DNA of 64,000 nt from Cyclina sinensis (lineage: Eukaryota > Mollusca > Bivalvia > Venerida > Veneridae), in the NCBI GenBank assembly GCA_012932295.1, contig JAAONU010000013.1, forward strand, positions 9,698,821-9,762,820. The letters are read 5' to 3'. Numbering within the stretch: the first letter of the stretch is position 1; the number at the start of each line of letters is the position of its first letter. Below the pieces are notes generated by a model, which saw only the letters and a list, made by a program, of their open reading frames with translations, was not told the DNA's origin and ran no database searches. Positions 45,236-57,800 of the stretch are shown piece after piece. The translations under genes were made by a program, and so were the position numbers.

Positions 45236-45761
45236 CGATTTTTCACCACCTGTTACACTGAAATCCCATAAGTTATGAATGGACTGTTTCAAATTCAAAG
45301 CTGGGCAAATCCATTACAAAAATTCAGCAGGTTAAGGGTTCACAGGTAGAAAAAGGCAGAGAAATGTGATGAGCCAAAGGTTGGTATGAGTGTTGTTCAT
45401 AAGGTCATTTGTTAGACGTCTGTTAGCACTGCACTCAAGTAGAAGTAGAAGAGGCTGCTGCCCTTTATTTTAGAAAGGCATGACCCATACAAGAGGAACT
45501 GAGGGTTAAGAATTTTAGCTATTTAATAACCACTTCACAACTCTTTACAGTATTACATGTCATAGTTTATTTTTTTATTTTTCAAGGAACATTTATTGTC
45601 ACATCTACAGATAAATCTGCAGGTTTCCAAAACAAATCTTTAGAGTAAATTTACTGTCTCGACTTTTACTAATATCATTGCACCTTTCAAATGCATTTTT
45701 AAGAAAACTCTTATCAACAAAGGGGAAGAACTATAAAGAAATCAGGTGTTATCCCAACTGA

Positions 45762-45805
45762 TCATGAGTTATCTGTCCTTCTTCTTTTTCCAGCTATCCC
45801 AGCAT
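45762..45805 (-). CDS. RAD52: RAD52 exon 11: basic C-terminal tail and stop
   Basis: 14 codons: [13 protein letters not shown] then TGA at 45762-45764. The KRRR cluster corresponds to the C-terminal nuclear localisation signal of RAD52. Possible AATAAA signals on this strand lie about 190 bp downstream (TTTATT on the plus strand near 45567). Confidence 0.85.
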
Positions 45806-48800
45806 CTGAAAGATAAAATATACAAACAATCATTACAGTCAATTAAACACACAACAAACAGAATTCATGAGACCAAATAGTTGTTTATTTACTGTCTGTT
45901 CCAACAACAAAAAAAGTGTAAAAGTTGTCTTTTGAAAACATGCTGTAGAAGATGTTAATTGTTACTTTTTATTTTTTTTTAAACATGGTTTGAATTCTGA
46001 TAAATGATAATTGATATTTTTTTAAAACAAAGCCAGCACAATTCAAAGACTTAAGAAAGTCTTTATTATTTTTGGGGAGGTTCTCAGTGTGCCTTCTTGG
46101 TCATAAAGGAAGTATTCACCTAAGGTTTTGAGATCTGTGTAAAACATAATTTTACAAAGATTCTGTTTTTATTGCTTCTGCATATGTGTGACACAGAAAT
46201 GTCAAGCACAAATAGTCAAAGCTGAACAGTTCTCAAGGGTCTCAAAACAATTCTTGAGAATGTAATTGTAGCCAAGTGTTCGAAGAACAAATGGTCAAAT
46301 GAAAGGTCACAAAAACTCTCCAACAGTGTTTCTTTTGGAACCTATCTTTTTGGTTTTGTTCTTAAAGTTGCTGACTTTAAACAAATGTATCTCTCACTGA
46401 TTGATGGTCATTGCTTTGAGCCCCACTACCAACCATTTATGTAAGAAAGTTGGCAGATTCTATGGAGAATGGAAGTCTTGTACTGGTCCTGCTACTAGGT
46501 AAAATGCTGCCAATATCACTTTGACTATTAGAGGGTGTTTAACTCAATCAAAGTTTACTCTAACTCTTTTGATCACAAACTAATACGTAACATGTGTTTA
46601 AAATAAACACAGAATTTGGAATTAAGCTTGTAACAGTTAATGAAATAGCTAACCTGAATAAACATACAAACAGAATCATACCTGAACTTGGTACATTAAA
46701 ATGGCCACCAGGATCTGGTCTCTTTTGAACCCCTACATTCCCACCTGGCAAATGATGTGGTATTCTCTGATTGGTCGACTTTGAATTGTTCTGGACTGTA
46801 CCATTATCATCAAAGTCTTGTTCCATGTCAATAGAATGGTTCCAAATTGAAAGTTCATCTGTGACAATATGTAAAAAACATCAAATTTATGTAAAATTAT
46901 GCCAACCTTATATCTATCACAAATCAAAACATAGGCCGCGATGATCCAAATACCTTTCTTCTGTTAGTATGAAATGGGCCAAAAACCTTTTCCTTAATAA
47001 CAACAGATTTTGCTATATTCATACCTTTGTAATTTAAATGTTAAATAAAGGCTTATCTAGGTTTTCATAAACCAAAACGAGAGATCTGTTTTCAGATGTA
47101 ACTAGAAATGTGCCCACAGGACACAGGTGTTCCCACCTTGGGCCTTTGTCAAAAAGAACATACATACAGACAAAGTCACAGGCAAACAGGCAAAAGCAAA
47201 TCTTATTTGCCACATGCTGTATAAGTAGGGGCATAACCATTGAACTTAAATCTAAGATTTTTTAAAATGCCCATTATTTATATTTAAAGGGCCATTATTG
47301 TGGTCATACGGTGACAAACTGTACAAAAAATCTCCAGGTGCACTACAACTCATCATGGTTAACATTCTTCGCAAGGTTTCATACTTCCATTTCAAATACT
47401 TAACCCTGAATGTGCTGAAATTTTGTAATGGATTTGCCCAGCTTTGAATTTGGAACAGTCCATTCAAAGTTTAAGGGATTTCAATATCAAAATACAAAAA
47501 TGGAGCTACCAACAGTATAGAGCCTGGTCAGACTGCACGCATGTGCAGGCTGGCCTGGTTCTATACTGGTGGCAAAGGCTAAACACTCTTGGTTCCAGCA
47601 GGTTAAGGGTTAAGGAGATATGCACAACACAAACTTTGAAATGCTGCCTTTTACCATTTCAAGGGCTATTACTGTGGTCATACTGGGATGAACTTCAAAC
47701 AAAACCCCAGTTGCACAACAACTCATCATGGTGAACATTCATGGAAGGTTTCATGATTCCACTTGAAATACTTAAGGAGCTATGTGTGACACAAACTTTA
47801 AAATGCCAACGTTAACTATTTCAATGGTTGTAACAGTGATCATATCGGGACAAGCTGCAAACAAGACCACAGGTGCACAACAACTCATCATGGTGAATAT
47901 TCATGGAAGGTTTCATTTCAAATACTTTAGGACCTACATGAGACACAAACTTTAAAATGCCCAGTTTTACTATTTCAAAGGATACTCGGATGAGCTGCAA
48001 ACAAAAACCCAGGTGCACAACAACTCATCATGGTGAATATTCATGGAAGGTTTCATTATACCATTTCAAAAACTTTAGGAGTTATGCGCAACAGAAACTT
48101 TAAAATGCCTATTTTTACATTTCAATTCAAGGGCAACGACTGTGGTCATCTTGGGATGAGCTGCAAATGATACCCAGGTGCACAACAACGTTCATGTAAG
48201 TTTTTGTGATATCATTTCAAATACTTTACAAGCTATGTGCGACACAAACTTTTAAGAGGGATGGACAGACAACAAGGGGAAATCCTATTCCCCCTCCTGA
48301 TTGGGGCATAAAAAGCTGTCTCACATCCCTAATTTGTACATACAGTTATGTGACAACTGCTCCACTTTTTTTCTTTGAAAACTGGAGCTAAATAGGGAAT
48401 TAGTTGTTTTTCCATATGTCTATATCGCCACCAAACCCCAGGCTGGGGTCAATTCTGATTCAAGGAAGATAATTTGAAAAATCTTTGTAAAGGTCACATA
48501 TAAGATGCTACATACCAAAGATCTCATTCTACAGCCTATGATTTCTGACAAGAAGATTTTCAAAAAGTTTGTATTCAAAAACCCCTGGGATGGAGCCAGT
48601 TTTGACCCCAGGGACGTAACTTGTTTGAGCCTGATGGTCTATGGAACAATACTACATACAAAATATCTAATCTCAAGGGCATTTCAGACAAGGGCATTAT
48701 CCCTTTTATAATTTTAGAAATATGCTCTGGACAAGCATTTTAAGATTAACAAAATCAAGAAATAAATTCAAAATTAGGGGCAGCTTGAGTTATTGTTCTT

Positions 48801-51800
48801 AAACACTTCTCTTTCTTCTACTCCCCTCTATCAATGTGCCACATATCAAACTAGAAATGGTTTTTGATTGAACAAAAACATATGTCTCCCCCCAGCCAGT
48901 TGCTGCAGGCAGTATTGAATCAGACGATTGTAAAATTTGACATTTAACCTCCAAGTGTGACCTTGACCTTGAGACACCACACCCTCAAAGTGGGTTCTGC
49001 ATGTCACCTTGATGAGGTGAACATCTGACCCAAGTTTCATAAAAATCCTTCAAGGGCTTTGGAAGATACAGAGTGGACATGATTTTGTGGCATTTGACAT
49101 TTAACCTTCAAGTGTGACCTTGACCTTGAGACACCACACCCGCAAAGTGGGTTCTGCATGTCACCTTGATGAGTTGAACATCTGACCCAAGTTTCATAAA
49201 AATCCTTCAAGGGCTTTGGTAGACACAGAGCGGACACGATTTTGTGACGGACAGACGGACGGACGGACAGACAACCGGGGAAAAACAATATGTCTCCCCC
49301 AATGAGGTGAACATCTGACCCAAGTTTCATAAAAATCCTTCAAGGGCTTTTGAAGATACAGAGCGGACACGAATTTGTGGCATTTGACTTTTAACCTCCA
49401 AGTGTGATTTTGACCTTGAGACACCACACCCGCGAAGTGGGTTCTGCACGTCACCTTGATGAGGTGAACATCTGACCCAAGTTTCATAAAAATCCTTCAA
49501 AGGCTTTTGAAGATACAGAGCGGACACAATTTTGTTGCATTTGACATTTAACCTCCAAGTGTGACCTTGACCTTGAGACACCATACCCGCAAAGTGGGTT
49601 CTGCACGTCGTCTTGATGAAGTGAACATCTGACCCAAGTTTCATAAAAATCCTTCAAGGGCTTTGGAAGATACAGAGCGGACACGATTTTGTGACGGACA
49701 GACGGACGGACGGACAACCAGGGGAAAAACAATATGTCTCCCCCATTTTTGGGGGGAGACATAATAAATTCTTTTAATAGTTTTAGAGATATGCTCTGGA
49801 CAAGCAAAATGTACTAAAGGAGATAATAAGAAAGCTAGACAAGGTGAGTTCATGTTCTTGTGCAATTCACTTACTATCAATGCCCTCTATCACTGTACGT
49901 AGTTTCAAGTAAATCAGTTCACTGATGCTTGACTTATTCTCTCGACAAAATCAGAGAAACATTAAAAAAATGAAATAAAGGGAGATAACTGAACAAGAGC
50001 GATCAGTGATCACATGTGTTACCTGATGATAGCCAATGAAACAGTTGTATTGAGAGGTGATTGGAAAGTTTGTTGGAATTGTAAATTGACTGTATGGATG
50101 TTTGAGTGTTTTCTGTAATGTGGAAGAAGTAAGAATTACCCAACTGATGATGCTGAACATTGTACTCTTGGAGGATACCATTATGTGCCATGGGTGGGCA
50201 CAGTTAAAAAACACAGTTTTGTGGTAGCTGAAGTATGTTTCAAGTATACTGAAACTGGTTTCTTGTATATTAGTAAAGACCAGATCCAAGGTGGTATTGT
50301 TGATAGTTGTTGGCATGTGAATTTTTTGCTGCAGCCCATATGTTTCCATGTGTGTTTCTAACTGCTGATTCCTCTGTCCTTCACAGTTGAAATCTCCCAT
50401 CATAATGACAACCCAGTTATACCTTCCAATGCAGAACTAATGTCTTTTGTAATGGTTTTCAACTTTGTATTAGGCTTTGCATATACATGTACAGAGAAGA
50501 CATGGATACCCAGTGGTTGTGTTATGTGGATGTACACTATTTCAACTTGAGTGTCAAAGTAGTCTGGACAAACTTAAAAAATAAAAATCATTAAAGGGCC
50601 ATAACTCTGATAAAAATCATTGAACTGGAAAATGTCAATGATATGCACCACTAGACTTAGTATTGATCATTCCTGTAAAGATTGGATGAAATTGTACCAG
50701 TAGGTTTTCAGAAGTAGTGCGGACAAGTTTTGTGATGGATGGACAGATGGACGGACAGATGACAGAGAAGTGATCCCTATATGTCATGGCTACTTTGTAG
50801 CATGTCGCAGTTACTTTGTAGCAGGCGACACAAAAATCATTAAGAGGCCAAAACACCTTCTGTTTTTATTCAAGGGCCATAACTCTGCCAAAAATCATTC
50901 AACCAAAAAACCCTTTAATTAAGCACAAGTACTTGAGGTACCAATCATTCCTGCAACATTTCATTCAAATTGCATTTATAGTTGTATAAGAGAAATAGTC
51001 TGGACAAACTTTAAAAATAAAAATCATTAAAGGGCTATAACTCTGACAAAAATCATTGAACTGGAAAATGCCAATGATATGCACATATAGACTTGGTACT
51101 GATCATTCCTGTAAAGTTTGGATGAATTTGCACCAATAGTTTTTGAAAAATAGCCTGGACAAGTTTTGTGATGGACGGACAGACAGGCGATGGAGAAGTG
51201 ATCCCTATATGTCGCAGCTACTGTGCAGCAGATGACACAAAAATGGAGCAAGGCAGCGTTGCAATTATTCAACATGGCACTTCAAGCATACACTCATTAT
51301 CAATACCTCAAATATCAACTAAATCCCATTTATAATTCTAGAGTTATGCTCTGGACAAGCATTATAACAGATTAACTAAGCTTAAAAATAGAAATAACTC
51401 AAAACTGGGGGCAGCTAGAGTTATGGTTCTTGAACACTGCACCTCCTGCCAATCTACTCTATTAATGTGCTAATATCAAGTAAATGCCTTTCATAGATTT
51501 AGGGATATGCCCTGGACAAACAAAATGTACCAAGGGGAGATAATGAGAAAACTAGACAAGATGAGTTATAGTTCTTGTGCACTGCACTTACTCTCAATGT
51601 CCTCTATCATCTTATGAAATCCCTCCATTGGTGTCTGAGTTATACTCTGGACAAAAGTGGACAGACAGACAAGTCGCTGACTATAATTATGCTCTTCCTT
51701 TGGGGAGCATAAAAAAATCTTGGCATTCATCTTGAAACAGACATTAGATGAAAAAGAGGTCTTTTTTACCCTTATATGTCTTTATTATCCTTATCCATAG

Positions 51801-54800
51801 AATATTGGGGTGACAAAAAAGAGATATTATTTACTCTACATGACGATCTATAACTTACCAAAATTATCTTCTGCTACAAGCCCATCATTCTGACCATTGG
51901 TAATGGATGGCACTCTACTTCCTCCCAAACTTAACTTTTGTACATTTACATTCGGGCTCGAGGTATGTGTGGGGTTGAATGCTGGTGTAGATGTTGCTAT
52001 GGGCATACCTATATCAGAATAATACTGGATCATTTCTATAAAGGAGCAGAATGTTAACTTAAAAACAAGTTTATTAGATAAAGAGGAAAAAAATGCATGT
52101 TTTCTTTCATATTTTGCTCTTCTGACACACATCATCTACACCAGAACTAAAGCAAGAACAAGATATGACAAATACCTCCGAAGGTCATATATCAGACAGT
52201 AGAGCACAAAGGATTAACTAAAATTGTCTGTCTGGTATTTTAAGTAGATTTAGGGGTATAAATCAAAATTAAATCAAGATATACTGTAAGAGTTAAAATT
52301 TGCTGCAAGTGTGTGCCATTATCATACGAATGTTCACAAATGTCTGTCTGAATGGTCACAAAAGACTAGTTTTTATGTTCACAAACTATGGTCACAAAAG
52401 ACTAGTATTTATGTTCACAAACTATTGTACATGTAGCTGTGAATAAATTATGGGTAAAATGAAATGGATAACATACATAACATCAAAAATAAATGTTGTG
52501 GAACAACTGAGCAGGTTACCCAATCACAGTTGTTATAGTTACATTTCAGCTTTGTGGGTAAACATGGTGCAAACACAATACTGATGCAACAGACATTATT
52601 TCTGATCTCATGTGTGACCTTGGCTCTGGACGCACAAAACATATTGCTGATTATATGGATATTACTAATATATAACTAATATTTTTACCAGGTAACTTCA
52701 AAGTCTTTCATGTTCAAGACATATGGAGTATTATGTAGGCACACTAATATGAATCTAGCTAGATTCAAATTAGTGTGCCTACATGAGCAGAAATTGAAGT
52801 GAACAGAAATTTTAAAGCAAATATCAATCCATTTAGACAAATTTGTCAGCCCTTATTGGCTGAGAAATATATATTTCATTCACAGATTTTCTTATTGCAA
52901 AATTTGGCACTTTTTCAGAAATCTAAACACAAATAAGATCAAACAGAAAGCTACAAGAAAGACAAGTTTTTACACAGTTGGTTTCTTGAACACTAAAGGG
53001 ATAGTCCTTGTCATCTACCACACTCCTATGCTTTTAACCACTGTCATTACCATTTCTTATATGCCATCCAGTGATAAGATCACAAGTGTAACAAGAGCTG
53101 AGAAGAGGTTACCTGAAGGTTGTACTTTCAAAAACTAAATGTAATATTGTGTGTAGGCAGTTTGGAGAAAATCCCTCCAAAAACAGGCAAGGTAGAGTTA
53201 TTGTTCTTGACACTGCACTTCCTACCAATGTGCTCTGTCAGTGTATTAAGTTTGAAGTAAATCGCTCATGTATTTTTAAAGTTATGCTTCAGACAAAATT
53301 TTTCCAGTAAATTTGATAAAGGTGAAGAACTCTAAAAGCAGGCAACATAGTGTTATCGTTCTTGCACACTGCACTTCCTACCAATACGCTCTGTCAGTGT
53401 ATTAAGTTTGAAGAAAATCCCTCTAGTACTTTTGGAGTTATGCTTAGGACAATGTTTTTCAAGTAAATCTGATAAAGAGGAATAACTCTAAAAGTAGGCA
53501 TGATGATTTAATTGTTTTAGCACAATGCACTTCCTACTAATGTGCTCTGTCAGTGTATTAAGTTTGAAGTAAAAGCCTTGTGTACTTTTGGAGTTTTGCT
53601 TCAGACAAAGTTTTTCAAGTAAATCTGATAAAGGGGAATAACTCTAAAAGTAGGCAAGGTAGAGTTATTGTTTTTGCACACTGCATTTCCTATCAATACG
53701 CTGTCAGTGTTTTAAGTAAATCCCTCAAGTACTTTTGGAGTTATGCTCTGGACAAAACTTTTTAAGTAAATCTGAAAAAGGGGAATAACTCTATGAGTTG
53801 GCAAGGCAAAGTTATTACTCTTGCATAATGCACTTCCTCCCATTGTGCTCTGCCAGTGTATGAAGTTTGAAGAAAATCGCTCGAATACTTTTCGAGTTAT
53901 GCTCCAGACAAAATTGGGATGGATGCACGGACGGACACAAGAACGCAGACCTTTTCTTATATCCCCTCCGCCTTTGGCGGATAGGGGGGGGGGGGGGGAT
54001 AAAAAAGATAAAATGAGCAAATATTAGATAAGCAGCACTGTATTTTAGAAATTTTTGTGTCATAAAGGAAAGAATTCCTTAATACCTATAATTAAACATG
54101 AAAGGTAATTTGATGAAGCCACTTGTATTTTGTCTGGATGAGCTTTCACTGGAAAAGCTCCACATCTGGAAAGTCAAGGCGAAGAAATAGTACTTTACTT
54201 TTCAAAATCATTAACAGAACCATATCTGTGAACACAGAAGAATGTTGTAGAGAAATACCAAACAAATATGTGCATTGTGAACAGAGTTAGGCCGACATGT
54301 CAATGATACAGAAAAAAAGGAGATATATTTTCCTTTGTAACTTAAATACAGAGATAAAATACTGTTACCTAGATCTTCAGCATTGAAGTCTTGTTTCTGT
54401 TTCTCCAGGATTCTTTGGAATTCGAGCTGTTTCATCTTCTGTCTCATAATGCGCTCCTGTTTTGTCAGTACCTCTGATTCTCTATGCAGCAAACAATAAA
54501 GCCAAATGATTAAAAGCCTATTTAGATAATCATCTGCATGACAGTGACGAATAACAGGAGTAGCAGATGCAGAAATGATTTTACAGACTGCAATAAGAAA
54601 AGAATAAACCCGTTTTCAATCTTTTATTGAACTTCATTTTTTTTATTTATCTTCACAAAAATGTGGTTCAGTTTAATGTTTGTGTAACTATTTTTCATTC
54701 ACTTTTTTTTTCTAAAGCTATTAGGTCAAGTCCTTTTTACCTGTTGTCTCAAGTGTCAAACTGTTAATGCAGAAGTTAATGTACTTACACTAGTTTTTCA

Positions 54801-57800
54801 GGCCCCTGACTGTTAAGCTGACCTGGGTTGCCATTGTTTAATGGTCCTGTTACAGATGACGATCTCTTCAGCTGATTACTGCCACCATCTTGAATACAGT
54901 TTTCTTTATTCTTTTGAATCATGCTTTCTGTCCTATCACTTTCATATGACATACTTTTCGACTTTTGCTGCATGTGTCTTACTGAGGTACCAGGTAATTT
55001 CAAGTTCCCACAATCCCTTGCAGTATTTTTTGCTGAGTCATTACATGTTTCAACTTCCTTTGAGTTAACACAGTTTTGTTGTAAGACATTAACAATATTT
55101 GAAGAAGAATCACTTCTTTTAACACTGTTGCGTATTTTATCAGCAGATTCAAGTCCCGACCTGCGGGCTTTTTGAATACTAGGGTCTAGAACAGAATGCT
55201 TCATATCTTCCATGTTATACTGCTCCGGTGGCTAAAAGAAAGTTTACAAATGTATTATGAAATACATGTTTCTGTAAAACATAACAAAATGCGAAAAATG
55301 CACAAGTAAAATTAGCGCACACAGCTATTACTAATTTGTATTCCTGTGGTTGTATGTATATGTACCTGGAAAACTCTTCTCAAGATTTCAACATTTTTTT
55401 AAATACAGATTCCCAATTTCCAGAAAGTACTGTCAAGTTATATCTTACTGATATAATATTTACAGTAGCATGGCTAAAACTCGTTCAAGCGAATGAACAC
55501 GAGTCATTAAACGGAAATCATAATTTTTGCAATACATCTCTTTTTCATGACAAAGTAGCTAAACCTGGACATTATATCTAGTATCTCCTTTTCAGAACAG
55601 AAATCAAGCAGGTTGAACAAACACAGAAATATAAATCTTATATTAAAATACATGGGCATATTTATAAATTACCGCAACATAAATCATAAAAAAATTCATG
55701 AGATGAAAATTTACTAACTTTCTTTGGAGCCCTATTGATACACTTTAGGTAATCTTTGTCTCCTAGACAATTTCCCATGGCATTTCCAAAACTCCTGAAA
55801 AGGAAAATCATGTGAATACATAAGACAAGTATTTAAATAGGCATACTCTAAAATTAATTGGGATACTGTATGTATTTCTTTGGCTTTTTCTGTAAACAAA
55901 GAGTTAAAAAAATCCGTTGGGCATAGTTACAGACACTAAGAAATTTAAGTGTTCATTTACAATAAACTGCTATCCAACCAAATTTTGTACTACAGTTTCT
56001 CTACATAAAGGCTAATGTTAATGAATTCAGCTAACCTGTTGTACCTGGAATTTTTTATTTCATCTGTTCAATATCAGACACATTAACATGATTTTGAAGG
56101 AAATGGAATCCTCTAAATTTTGGAAGAGTGTCATTTAAAACAAGTACAAAACTGATGTCCAGAAAAAACTATTTTACATGTACTAGTTTGTTCTATTTAA
56201 CTCTGCATTATTTAATGTTCAAGTAAATATACCAATAGATAACTGATTGACTGATCTTACTTTACTGACATACAGTGTCATGTTCTGGGTAGATGCCATA
56301 GATATCATACAATGACTGGCAATTAAACTTCACTAAAAAAGATCATTTGAATCTTTTTAACAAGTACAAACTCCTCTCAACTTTCAAACCTTATTTTCAT
56401 TAAATCTAAATAAAGAACATGACTACAATACACCTAAACAGGGCTGAAAAATGCTCAGGCATCCTTTCAATACAACATTTTATGGGAAAATGTTTTCTGC
56501 TTACCAAGTATATGACTAAACAAACACATCTTTTATTTACCTACAAGGAAACACAATACATAAACAGATTAAATTCAAATTAAGAAATCTTAAACACTTT
56601 ATACTTCAGTGCTCTCTTCAGCCCATCTGTCACTGCTTCCTTTCTTGCCTTTTCCAGAGACAATGCCTTTGACTTCATTCCTTCACTCACCCCATAACCT
56701 ATATCTTCATGATGAATACCATCCTGTCAGGTAAAACTTGTGTTATTTTTCATCGATTTTCAATCAGACCCTGAAAGATCTTACTGGGTCTTCTTGACAA
56801 GGAAAATGAAATTTTAAACATAATTTTCACCATATTTCAAGTTTTTAGCACAGTTCCTTTCGAGTAAAAGCACTATCACATTAGCAGTTCAGACAAAACT
56901 GTTCTTACAAAACTGTAAGCTGTCAGGTTAGCCCTCGGGGAGAGGTTGTTGGTTACTTAAGCAGAATGCTGCCTAGTACAAGTAACCAAGGCAAAATTAA
57001 CTTTCAGTGTATTATTATGCAAAGTTTTTAATAACCACAGTGTACCTATTCTCGTAAGAAATGAATATCCTTTAACAGTTCTTTTTGTTCACATTAATAT
57101 AAAAGCCTTTCAAACTTCTTAATAGCATTCTTCCTTTGTCCTTTAATGGTAAAAAAAATATATTTCCGGTTTATTCTTGCCAAGAAGTTGTCTCTTGTAC
57201 TTACACATAAATATATATTATATGTATAAAACTTACCTTTAGTATAACTTTGACAAAAGCACTGACTCCAACATAGTATTTTCCATTGTAGTGATCCACA
57301 AAATCTGTAACGTAACCAATGGCAAAGATTACTTCTTATCATCTGTTAAAAATTCATTAGAACAAAAAAACTTGGAGCATATTTGCTGTCTGCTTATTAC
57401 AATGTTGTTCTTTTCCTTCATCTATCACCGTTAACAAAAAGCTCAAAACAGCTAAAATTGTTCACTTGAAGTAACATTCTTCAGCGAAACCATAGTTATG
57501 GTCAAGCGGATATCTTGTTTGTATAAATTCTACCTTTGATAACTATGTCAGGAATCAATTCTTCGGCTCAGTTGTCTAGAGCATTGATTTTTCATGCTAA
57601 TCATCACGAAGTGAGCACGAGTTCCTATCACACATAGGATGGCAATTTCTAATGCAATAAATCTTTCTGTTAACCCTTAGCCAGCTAAATATATTACATG
57701 GACTTGTCCATCTTTCAATTTGGACAGATCCATTAATTGTTTACAGGGGTGCTTATTGCCAGCAGCAGGAGAAGAGTTCAGGACAAAATTTCATTAAACC

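Larger units (their letters stand above)
44830..45257 (+). mobile_element. Miniature LTR retrotransposon (TRIM) with a tRNA-like unit in each LTR
   Basis: Two direct repeats, 44842-44986 and 45113-45257, are 145 bp each and differ at one base. They begin TGTAGCC and end GTTACA (TG...CA). Directly after the first LTR is TGGCGCCCAACG at 44989-45000, a primer-binding site. Directly before the second is GGAGGGGG at 45101-45108, a polypurine tract. CTGA flanks the element on both sides (44826-44829, 45258-45261) and is single in the empty-site copy. The internal region is only about 122 bp and non-coding, so mobility must depend on another element. In each LTR a 73-bp cloverleaf is followed by a T5 Pol III terminator. 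This is inferred from structure; I have no family match. Confidence 0.85.
44701..45339. mobile_element. MITE with ACCCTTAACCTGCT termini, split by the TRIM at 44830-45257
   Basis: The left end ACCCTTAACCTGCT and right end AGCAGGTTAAGGGT are inverted repeats; TTA precedes the left end. After removal of the inserted 428-bp LTR element and one copy of its duplicated target, the sequence aligns along its whole length with the inverted copy at 47403-47609. No coding capacity. Confidence 0.85.
55232..57236 (-). other. RAD52: RAD52 introns around exons 5 and 6
   Basis: Introns 55232-55718, 55795-56604 and 56724-57236 are AT-rich, with no repeats or genes recognised outside the exons. Confidence 0.6.

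Noticed and set aside
48846..49880. Chain of overlapping ~100-codon minus-strand frames
   Set aside because: Spaced exactly 157 bp and translating the tandem core of element C; not genes.
57555..57640. tRNA gene candidate with GGCTCAGTTGTCTAGAGCAT
   Set aside because: A-box-like start, but the acceptor and T stems do not pair and the B box is degraded; at most a SINE head fragment.
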